From positions 1 through 12,082 of the forward strand of contig JBICHM010000284.1 of the NCBI GenBank assembly GCA_043101835.1: 12,082 nucleotides of DNA, in the 5' to 3' direction. The notes beneath the pieces were generated by a model. It did no database searches. It was not told the origin of the DNA and saw only the letters and a list, made by a program, of their open reading frames with translations. Origin of the DNA: JBICHM01 sp043101835. Lineage in GTDB: Bacteria; Planctomycetota; Phycisphaerae; Phycisphaerales; UBA1924. Made by a program: the position numbers and the translations under genes. Within the stretch, counting starts at the first letter, position 1, and every line of letters starts with the position of its first letter. Shown piece after piece: positions 6,483 to 12,082 of this stretch.

Positions 6483-7037
6483 CTAGACGGTGATCGAAGC
6501 GATGTATGACATCGCAGCGTTCATGTACATGGGCTGGTCACGTTTGGCGCGTGCGAGTACTTGAAGCCCTTCAAGCAGCGCAAGGAACGCGGCAGCGGCA
6601 TCGGCCGGTTCGCCTTCGAACGAGAGCGAGCCCTCTCGCAGGCCCTGCTCGAAGACCTTCGCGTACCGATCGATAGCCCGGCTCGCGGAGAGTCTGAGGT
6701 CGGCTTGGACCGACTCGCTTAGGGTTGAGACACTCTGGCCAAGCGAATTGAGCAGACAAAGCCGATTCTCCTTCAGACCGCGTTCGAAGATGCCTGCAAT
6801 TCGACGGAGTTTTTCCGGGGCAGCCAGGTCCGCCTCAATGACAGAGCCGTATTCCGCGCCATACTTGGTCTGGCAGCGATCGACCAGCGCCGCCGCCACC
6901 GCTTCCTTGTTTGGAAAGTGGTGAAAGACACTGGCCTTGCTGAGCCCCACCGCATCAGCAAGCTGCTGAAAACTGACCGCGGCAAGCCCTCGCTCCTGGA
7001 CCATCTCTTCTGCGACATCGAGAACACGGTCACGCAT
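6483..7037 (-). CDS. TetR-family transcriptional regulator of the island operon
   Basis: The 184-residue protein has an N-terminal TetR DNA-binding domain: MRDRVLDVAEEMVQERGLAA, helix-turn-helix FQQLADAVGLSKASVFHHFP (residues 23-42) and NKEAV. A helical ligand domain follows, with cysteines at 55 and 94. The frame opens at 7109, but that start would place promoter and operator sequence inside the gene; the ATG at 7037 fits the TetR domain start and the predicted transcription start. Family members repress until a small ligand or electrophile releases them. The two palindromes before this gene and the next imply autoregulation plus control of the aldehyde dehydrogenase operon. A cysteine-sensing mode like that of E. 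coli NemR is possible but unproven. Confidence 0.9.
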   Translation of the reverse strand: MRDRVLDVAEEMVQERGLAAVSFQQLADAVGLSKASVFHHFPNKEAVAAALVDRCQTKYGAEYGSVIEADLAAPEKLRRIAGIFERGLKENRLCLLNSLGQSVSTLSESVQADLRLSASRAIDRYAKVFEQGLREGSLSFEGEPADAAAAFLALLEGLQVLARAKRDQPMYMNAAMSYIASITV

Positions 7038-7043
7038 GCTTCC

Positions 7044-7072
7044 ATCGTACCGACCGATCGGTCGGTAGTCAA
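7044..7072 (-). promoter_or_regulatory. Promoter of TetR gene, operator in spacer, predicted leaderless start
   Basis: On the minus strand TTGACT (7067-7072), a 17-base spacer (7050-7066) and TACGAT (7044-7049) make a strong sigma-70-like promoter. The expected start, seven bases after the -10 box, is position 7037, the A of the chosen ATG. The spacer is made of the operator palindrome, so a bound repressor would block polymerase directly. Confidence 0.65.
7048..7067. promoter_or_regulatory. TetR operator in its own promoter
   Basis: TACCGACCGATCGGTCGGTA is a perfect 20-base palindrome lying between and touching the -35 and -10 boxes of the TetR gene. It is shared, with two changes in the 18-base core, by the site at 6446-6465. 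Length and position are typical of an autoregulatory TetR-family operator. Confidence 0.8.
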
Positions 7073-7422
7073 GGCGGGCTGGCGAAGAGAATATTGATAC
7101 TGCCCGCACCGCACGACCAACGCCGCTCAGGTTCCATCCGGTGCGGTGGTTTCAGATCCACATGACGCTGCGTCTCGAGGCCGGCACGAAGCGGGGGTGG
7201 ATGTCCATAGTCAGCGCGGGGCCCGGCATCGCGAGACCCGACCTGACTGAGGCACCTTGAGCCCGCATGGCCGCACGCCACCCCCGGCCGTCATGACTGC
7301 AGAACCCGAGTTGACACGGTTCAGATTCGACCTGAATAGGAGAGTACGAGGACCGGAACTCGATCACACCGGGCGGCGGTGTCCGTATCGATAACCGTTC
7401 AGGGCATCTGCAACCGTTTCGA
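7073..7422. other. Right-end island intergenic region
   Basis: The 350 bases between the TetR promoter and the right repeat hold no gene I can support on either strand. A TTGACA at 7311-7316 lacks a good -10 partner. This is where an integrase gene would often sit; none is present, and no clear remnant could be recognised by reading the frames. Confidence 0.5.
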
Positions 7423-7466
7423 TTGCCAACGTGAATGTCGTCGGTTCGAATCCGATCACCCGCTTT
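7423..7466. repeat. attR-type repeat: duplicated 3' half of tRNA-Gly
   Basis: This 44-base block is identical to 1152-1195. It holds the anticodon loop, the T arm and the 3' acceptor strand, but no D arm or 5' acceptor strand, so it cannot make a tRNA. I infer that it is the original chromosomal 3' end displaced by integration, because the terminator-like hairpin and host-like genes follow it directly. Confidence 0.88.
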
Positions 7467-7477
7467 CGATGATCCGC

Positions 7478-7512
7478 ACGCCCCGGCCCACCAGCCGGGG
7501 CGTTGTGTTTTT
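7478..7512 (+). terminator. Original tRNA-Gly terminator, displaced by the island
   Basis: A 10-bp perfect stem (ACGCCCCGGC at 7478-7487, GCCGGGGCGT at 7494-7503) with a six-base loop is followed by TGTGTTTTT. It lies 12 bases after the right repeat, the normal place for the terminator of a tRNA ending there. Confidence 0.7.
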
Positions 7513-7611
7513 GGCAGGCTCGATTGAGAGGAGCGGCCGGTCGCGCCAGGCGTCCGTGGGTATCTTCGAGTCTGCCGGACCGGGCCCAGACTGACTGCGG
7601 GGAGATCAGGT

Positions 7612-8913
7612 ATGCCGAGTCGCCGTCGCGCATGGAGTGTGCATGTCGGGGCCCTCGCGCTCGCGACCGCGGTGAACCTCGCGGGGTGCGGGGTCAAGAA
7701 CGTGCCGCTGATGCCGACACCGGTGATCTACACCGCTGGCGGCCTGGAGCCGTTCCGGAATCTGCCGGACGCGCGAAAGACGCCGATCGTCGACATCTTC
7801 TACGCGACCAATCGCGACCGGGTCGACGACTGGCAGGCGATTCACTACGGCAATCGTTTCACGGACCGCATTGCGCTCGGCGCCGCGGCGATGCGCATCG
7901 GCGGCCCCGGTATGACCTGGGAGCGCCTGCTCGAACTCTCGAAGACCGCCGAGCGCGACGACGAGCCGACCATCGAACTCAGCGGCGTCCTCGAGCGCGG
8001 CGTCGTGGCCGTCGATGATCCATCCGGCCCGCTCTCCCTCGAGAGCGCGCAGTTCGTCAACGCAATCAACCAGCGACTTGCCGAGTCCGACGACTCCGAC
8101 ATCTTCGTCTACGTTCACGGCGCCAAGGTGAACTTCTACAACGCCGGCGCGTACACCGCCCAGATGGCGCACTTCATGGGGCGTCAGATGGTGAGCGTGG
8201 CGTTCTCGTGGCCGACGCGCCAGAACCTCTTCGCCTACGCCGCGGGAACCGACTTCCAGCGGGCGTACCGGTCGGGCGAGGCGCTGGCGTCCTTTGTCGA
8301 GTTCCTCAGCGCGAACACGGACGCGGAGCGCATCCACATCCTCTGCTGGAGCGCCGGCGCACGGGTGTTCTCGACGGCCCTCACACAGCTTCGCGAGCGG
8401 TATCCGGACGAGTCGGTCGAAGCGCTGCGAGCGCGATTCCGCCTCGGCGTCGCCATCTTCGCAGCGGGCGACCTGCCGTCGAGCCGATTCGTCGAGGAGA
8501 TCGAGACAATGCACGCGCTCGTTGATCGGCTCGTCGTGACGGTGAGCGACAGCGACAACGCGCTCGTCAAGGCCGCGAGACTCATGGGCGGCACGACGCG
8601 ACTCGGGCAGTACGGCCGGCGCCTCTCGGACGAGGAGCGCGAACGCCTTATCGCCCTCGAACGGTTCGAGCTTGTCGATGTGTCCTACGGCAAGCGCGAG
8701 CGGGGCTTCAACATCGCCGGCCACCGCTACTGGTTCGATCATCCGTGGTCCGGGACCGACACGCTTCTGCTTCTTCGGACGCGCCTCGACGCGAAGGCGC
8801 GCGGTCTTGAGCAGGGCGAATCACGGGTGCACTGGTGGTTTCCGCCCGATTACCCGCAGCGACTCGCCGAGGGTGTTCGAGCGATCCAGGACGCCGAAGC
8901 ATCCGCACAGTGA
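7612..8913 (+). CDS. DUF900-type alpha/beta hydrolase lipoprotein (paralogue 1)
   Basis: The 433-residue protein has a basic N-terminus, a short hydrophobic stretch and lipobox NLAGC (Cys26), so it is predicted to be a lipid-anchored envelope protein. It has the DUF900 signature FYATNRDR (63-70), the oxyanion-side strand VYVHGAKVNF (VHG at 168-170), FSWPTRQN and the nucleophile elbow ILCWSAGAR with Ser247. A likely catalytic His is in GHRYWFDHPW. The elbow is C-W-S-A-G rather than G-x-S-x-G. Substrate unknown. It is clearly paralogous to the gene at 9730-11067 (shared FYATNR, WSAG/YSAG, and WWFPPDYPQR against WWVFPPDYEER at the C-terminus). Start ATG is preceded by GGGGAGATCAGGT. Its stop lies 7 bases from the convergent lipase-like gene. 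Confidence 0.85.
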   Translation: MPSRRRAWSVHVGALALATAVNLAGCGVKNVPLMPTPVIYTAGGLEPFRNLPDARKTPIVDIFYATNRDRVDDWQAIHYGNRFTDRIALGAAAMRIGGPGMTWERLLELSKTAERDDEPTIELSGVLERGVVAVDDPSGPLSLESAQFVNAINQRLAESDDSDIFVYVHGAKVNFYNAGAYTAQMAHFMGRQMVSVAFSWPTRQNLFAYAAGTDFQRAYRSGEALASFVEFLSANTDAERIHILCWSAGARVFSTALTQLRERYPDESVEALRARFRLGVAIFAAGDLPSSRFVEEIETMHALVDRLVVTVSDSDNALVKAARLMGGTTRLGQYGRRLSDEERERLIALERFELVDVSYGKRERGFNIAGHRYWFDHPWSGTDTLLLLRTRLDAKARGLEQGESRVHWWFPPDYPQRLAEGVRAIQDAEASAQ

Positions 8914-8920
8914 GGCACGT

Positions 8921-9733
8921 CTACTGGGTGGGCGGCGGCGAGCCCTCGGCCTGCAGTGGCGTCTCGTCGCGCAGGCGCAGGGCGATATCAGCGAGCACCC
9001 GCTTGTTTCGCGGGATGCTGAAATGCGAGAGTCGCCAGTGCGCCGGCGTCCAGATCGGATGCATCCCGGGCGGGGCGGCGTGCCTCGCGCCGACGATTCG
9101 GTCGTTCAGCGTGGCGTAGCAGACCAGCGCGTAGCCGGCCTCCGGCAACGCGGCATTCAGCGCTGCGAGCGCCGCGGACTCCTTCTGCATCTGCCGCGCC
9201 GAGGTGTCCGGCGCGAAGAAGTCGCCCCACGCATGCGTGCCCGCGTGCGGTGTCGCGAGCGTGTACAGGGTCCTGATCCGCAGGCGCTTCCGGCAAGACT
9301 CGTCCTCCTCGGGCGCCTCCGCGGCGAGGCGGGCAAGGATCCCGCCCATTGAATAGCCGACGACATCCACCTCGACGGTCCACTCGGGGTCGTCGCATGG
9401 CCATCGCCCCTCGACCGCTCCCACCACCTTTCTCGCACCGCCGGCGAGGGAGTTTGTGAGCGGCGTCGCAACGGAGATCACCTCTGCGTTGTCGGCGCCC
9501 GTGAGCCGGATCAGCGAGGCCTCGATGGAGTCTGCAAATGCGCCCGTCCCGCGCCACCCGGCGATGACGACCAACGGTCGCGTGAGGCCGACCGGTTCGG
9601 CCTCCATGCGGGCGAGCTCGGCGCGCACCGCCGCGCTCGGCGCTGTGAACCCCTCGCTCGGTGGCGGCATGTGGGGTGCGCAGGCGCTCAGAACGCTGGC
9701 GACGAGCAGGAGTCCGACCGCTCGCCTCGTCAC
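8921..9733 (-). CDS. Lipase/esterase-like alpha/beta hydrolase lipoprotein
   Basis: The 270-residue protein starts at GTG 9731-9733. The frame is open further upstream, but only this start puts a signal peptide at the N-terminus: LLLVASVLSAC with lipobox Cys18. The fold resembles PGAP1/LipA-type lipases: VVIAGWRGTG, nucleophile GYSMGG with Ser128, LATPHAGTHAWG (161-170), Asp211 in LNDRIVG and His237 in LSHFSIP, a complete Ser-Asp-His triad. It probably cleaves an ester or lipid in the envelope; the substrate is unknown. The GTG overlaps the upstream DUF900 stop codon (GTGA), pointing to translational coupling. A SD-like GGGG lies about 8 bases upstream. Confidence 0.85.
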   Translation of the reverse strand: MTRRAVGLLLVASVLSACAPHMPPPSEGFTAPSAAVRAELARMEAEPVGLTRPLVVIAGWRGTGAFADSIEASLIRLTGADNAEVISVATPLTNSLAGGARKVVGAVEGRWPCDDPEWTVEVDVVGYSMGGILARLAAEAPEEDESCRKRLRIRTLYTLATPHAGTHAWGDFFAPDTSARQMQKESAALAALNAALPEAGYALVCYATLNDRIVGARHAAPPGMHPIWTPAHWRLSHFSIPRNKRVLADIALRLRDETPLQAEGSPPPTQ

Positions 9734-11067
9734 TCTGGGAGCCCCACGCTCGGCGCCACCTCGTTCACGATGCGCTCCTCGTAGTCCGGTGGGAACACCC
9801 ACCACGCGGCGTCGGCCGGGCTGCCTGGATGCACGAGCCCGCGCTCCCACGGCGAGAGGCCGTAGCGCCATTGCAGGATGACATCGGTGACGACCTGTGG
9901 ATTGTCTTTCCAGTAGGAGTGCCCCCAGGCGCCGACGCCCCGCCGACGCTGCGCGCTGGTTGCGTCGACGACATGCACGCGCGACTGCCCGGAGCGCGTC
10001 GCGTCGCGCATTTCATCGCCGGAGGGCATCGCGCCGCGCGAGCCGATCGTGACGCGCCCGGCATTGGCGATTCGGGCCAGCAGCATCGTGCTGTCCACGC
10101 CCGACTTGTACACGGTGATCTGCTCGCAGACGCTGTCGATCTCGTCGGCGTAGTACTGCCAGCCGGTGAAGTAGTCCTCGTCGGACCCCGCGAGCACCAC
10201 GGCGCCGATGCGCGAGTGGTAGGGCATCTCGTCGTGCGAGAAGCGGCCGTAGATGTTCCGCAGGTCGCGCAGGGCGCCGGTGGCGACCTGGCCGCCGGCG
10301 CTGTACGCGAGGATATTGATCCGATCGACCTCGGTCTCCTCGACCAGGAACAGCAGCAGTTCGCGGAGCGCCCGAATGCTCCCGCGTGCGCGGTCGCCTG
10401 CGCGGAAGTACTGGAACGCGGTCGAGCCCGACGGCCAGGTGAAACAGATGTGGACGCCGTCGCCGCCCATGTAGTAAGCGAGGCTCGCCAGTTGATTCAC
10501 CGGCGTCGTGAACTCCGCCGTCGCGCCGTGCACGTAGAGATAGACATTCCGAGTCCCTGAAGCCTCGAACTCGCTGTCAATGGCGTCCGCCCACGACTCC
10601 GCCGCCGTCCACACGGGGTCGGTCCTCGGGGCGTCGCGCATGGTGCGCCCATGCTCGTGCGGCGGCGGGCTGGCGATCGTTGAGGGAAGGATCGCCGTCT
10701 CCCGGACGCTGAAGACGCGCGTCGGCGCCGCACCGCCCTCGGCGGTTCGGGCCTCGAGGTCCTCCCAGGTGTCGTAGGGCTTGCCGACGGCGACCTCCGC
10801 CTCGCCGAGATGAACCTCGATCGACCGGCTGTTCAGATACCTGGCGCCGACTTCGTACGCGCCCGCTCGGGCGCGATTCGTTGCGTAGAAGACGCGGACG
10901 ACCGGTCGCCCTGCCTCCTCGGTTCGCTGCGCGACGCCCGGCGTCTCGTCGTTGATCGGCTCGAGCAGGCCGTCGCGCGTGAGCAGCGGGGCCGGGCTCA
11001 GTGACGCTCCACACCCGGCGAGCAACGCGGCGCAGATGGCGATGGCGCAGACCCGTTCGAACTTCAT
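9730..11067 (-). CDS. DUF900-type alpha/beta hydrolase lipoprotein (paralogue 2)
   Basis: The 445-residue protein has signal sequence and lipobox LLAGC (Cys19). The DUF900 features follow: VFYATNRARAG (59-69), VYLYVHGATAEF (VHG 179-181), FTWPSGSTAF and the nucleophile elbow INILAYSAGGQV with Ser256. An acidic residue in VVLAGSDEDYF and His in WGHSYWKDNP are triad candidates. It is a paralogue of the gene at 7612-8913, on the opposite strand. The ribosome site AGAGGAGG is 9 bases before ATG. It forms a two-gene operon with the lipase-like gene through a 4-base stop/start overlap and is divergent from the sulfotransferase gene across 151 bases. Substrate unknown. Confidence 0.87.
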   Translation of the reverse strand: MKFERVCAIAICAALLAGCGASLSPAPLLTRDGLLEPINDETPGVAQRTEEAGRPVVRVFYATNRARAGAYEVGARYLNSRSIEVHLGEAEVAVGKPYDTWEDLEARTAEGGAAPTRVFSVRETAILPSTIASPPPHEHGRTMRDAPRTDPVWTAAESWADAIDSEFEASGTRNVYLYVHGATAEFTTPVNQLASLAYYMGGDGVHICFTWPSGSTAFQYFRAGDRARGSIRALRELLLFLVEETEVDRINILAYSAGGQVATGALRDLRNIYGRFSHDEMPYHSRIGAVVLAGSDEDYFTGWQYYADEIDSVCEQITVYKSGVDSTMLLARIANAGRVTIGSRGAMPSGDEMRDATRSGQSRVHVVDATSAQRRRGVGAWGHSYWKDNPQVVTDVILQWRYGLSPWERGLVHPGSPADAAWWVFPPDYEERIVNEVAPSVGLPE

Positions 11068-11218
11068 CGCCGCAGGCCTCCTCTTTGTGTGCGAGGGTCG
11101 AGCAAAATCCGATGTTCATGTCGGCTTTCAGGATACCGCGACGGGCGCGGACGCCCAGCGATGGCCTTCCATGGGCCTTCCGGGACCCGGATCCTCTTAC
11201 CGCAGTACAGTGGCCGCC

Positions 11219-12082
11219 ATGAGCGCTTCGACCACGACGACGCCTGGCGGGGCCTCCGGCGGCCCCGCCCTCGCCACCGCCCCGTCGGCGTTGCAGGGCT
11301 GGATCATGGCCCATCGGGGCATGGTGCGGCGCGGGCCGCTGTCGCTTGTCACGCAGTCGCGCGCGGCGGACGGCATGCTCATGACCATGTGGGGCTCTGG
11401 CAGCCACTACACCGTCTGGCTGCTCTCGATGGCCATGAGCGAGGGCTTCGGTGTCCCGCGCCCGAAGTCGCTGAATGACACGCTGCTGGTCGGCCGGCGC
11501 AAGCGCCTCCCGATGGAGCACGGCTGCCCGCAGGTGATCTGGAGCCATCAGGAGGCGCCGGTGTGGCTGTTCCGCATCGCGCGCCGTCTTGCGCGATTCC
11601 CGCGCTACGTGGTGCTGGTGCGCGACCTGCGCGCGAGTTTCGTGTCCTACTACGAGAAGACGCCGCGCGATGCGCGATATGCCACCTTCTCGCAGTTCCT
11701 GCGCGGCAACGATCGGTACGCCTCGGACCACAACTTCTTCCGCCAGATCCGATTCCTGAACGCCTGGGCGAAGATGCGCCGGCTCGCGCCCGATCGGGTG
11801 ACTGTGCTGCGCTACGAGGACCTCCGCGCCCGCCCTGGCGCGGAGCTGCGGCGCATCTGGTCGTACTACGGCTTCCCGAAGGTCGACGATGCGGTCTTCG
11901 ATCGCGCGGTCGAGTTGTCCACGAAGGAGGCGATGGAGAAGCTTGCGACCGGGAAGGATGAGGCGAGTGTTGTCCGGAAGGACAAACGCCACCCGTTCCT
12001 CTGGTACGACGACGCGGATCGTGAGTACTTCAACGCCGCGGTGGGGCGGTACCTGCGCGACGACTACGGCTACGACTACAGC
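11219..12082 (+). CDS. Sulfotransferase-domain protein (3' partial)
   Basis: The frame runs 288 codons to the window edge without a stop. From ATG 11219 there is a ~25-residue Thr/Gly/Ala/Pro-rich leader, then TMWGSGSHYTVWLL (56-69) in the place of the 5'-phosphosulfate-binding loop. SHQE (His110 as possible base) and RYVVLVRDLRASFVSYYE (129-146; Arg135 and Ser143 for the 3'-phosphate of PAPS) follow, then VTVLRYEDLRARPGAEL. These fit cytosolic-type sulfotransferases, which transfer sulfate from PAPS to a hydroxyl or amine. The Lys common in the first loop (PKSG) is replaced (WGSG), so the acceptor and activity are uncertain. The ribosome site is weak; a later start near Met30 cannot be excluded. 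Confidence 0.8.
   Translation, partial: MSASTTTTPGGASGGPALATAPSALQGWIMAHRGMVRRGPLSLVTQSRAADGMLMTMWGSGSHYTVWLLSMAMSEGFGVPRPKSLNDTLLVGRRKRLPMEHGCPQVIWSHQEAPVWLFRIARRLARFPRYVVLVRDLRASFVSYYEKTPRDARYATFSQFLRGNDRYASDHNFFRQIRFLNAWAKMRRLAPDRVTVLRYEDLRARPGAELRRIWSYYGFPKVDDAVFDRAVELSTKEAMEKLATGKDEASVVRKDKRHPFLWYDDADREYFNAAVGRYLRDDYGYDYS

Larger units (their letters stand above)
1152..7466. mobile_element. Genomic island integrated in tRNA-Gly, no recombinase
   Basis: The island is bounded by the 44-base direct repeats; the repeat-to-repeat distance is 6271 bases. It carries six intact genes, all on the minus strand: a TetR regulator, aldehyde dehydrogenase, alcohol dehydrogenase, peroxiredoxin-like protein, MBL-fold protein and isochorismatase-like protein, plus two gene remnants. 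No integrase, excisionase, transposase, relaxase or phage gene was found on either strand. It is therefore either a decayed island that lost its integrase or a non-autonomous element moved in trans. The alternative, a tandem tRNA duplication followed by gene insertion and decay, is less likely because the repeat starts exactly at the anticodon loop and each copy has its own hairpin. Confidence 0.8.

Noticed and set aside
6471..6486. A-run after the TetR stop as a minus-strand terminator
   Set aside because: The eight T residues on the minus strand are not preceded by a hairpin, and the operator and next gene follow closely.
7311..7339. TTGACA at 7311-7316 as a plus-strand promoter into the right flank
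   Set aside because: No -10 box with more than half of the consensus lies at a 16-18 base spacing.
7152..7697. Minus-strand open frame of 181 codons across the right repeat, containing GDRIRTDD
   Set aside because: RIRTDD and RVIGFEPTT are well-known false translations of the antisense of tRNA genes; the frame crosses the tRNA fragment and hairpin and overlaps the DUF900 start.
7606..8742. Minus-strand 378-codon open frame
   Set aside because: It is fully antisense to the DUF900 paralogue 1 gene, which has a lipobox and family motifs.
10577..11992. Long minus-strand open frame of 471 codons
   Set aside because: It is antisense to the sulfotransferase and in another frame of the DUF900 gene; its Arg/His/Ala-rich composition is typical of high-GC shadow frames.
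1..12082. CRISPR arrays, rRNA, insertion-sequence ends or toxin-antitoxin pairs
   Set aside because: No regularly spaced repeats, rRNA-like blocks, transposase motifs or small paired genes were seen by reading both strands.

Overview
The window is high-GC bacterial DNA holding ordinary chromosomal genes interrupted by a small genomic island. The organism cannot be fixed from the sequence. High GC, a DsbD-like thioredoxin fusion, lipoprotein alpha/beta hydrolases of the DUF900 type and a sulfotransferase would suit a planctomycete of the Phycisphaerae type, but this is a low-confidence guess.

Left host flank (1-1193): the 3' part of a DsbD-like membrane thiol-disulfide transporter, then a well-formed promoter and an intact tRNA-Gly(GCC).

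Island (about 1152-7466): a 44-base perfect direct repeat lies at 1152-1195, inside the tRNA, and again at 7423-7466. It starts at the first base of the anticodon loop and runs past the 3' end of the tRNA, as expected when a tyrosine-recombinase element integrates in a tRNA gene. Each copy is followed by its own terminator-like hairpin. The roughly 6.27 kb between the copies carries no recombinase. All its genes lie on the minus strand, read in the order TetR regulator, aldehyde dehydrogenase, zinc alcohol dehydrogenase, peroxiredoxin-like protein, metallo-beta-lactamase-fold protein and isochorismatase-like protein. Two closely matching palindromes sit before the TetR and aldehyde dehydrogenase genes, which suggests one autoregulated operon. 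The TetR palindrome fills the 17-base spacer of a strong promoter whose predicted start point is the A of the ATG. I infer that the cargo is a TetR-controlled system for handling aldehydes or other reactive carbonyls and peroxides. Two short C-terminal gene remnants (SnoaL-like, and a membrane protein) sit in the gaps, and two of the enzymes have altered active-site motifs.

Right host flank (7467-12082): the displaced tRNA terminator, a DUF900 lipoprotein (plus strand), then a convergent two-gene minus-strand operon of a second DUF900 lipoprotein and a lipase-like lipoprotein joined by a GTGA stop/start overlap. A divergent sulfotransferase gene runs off the right edge. The three neighbouring serine-hydrolase lipoproteins suggest a local envelope-hydrolase cluster of unknown substrate.
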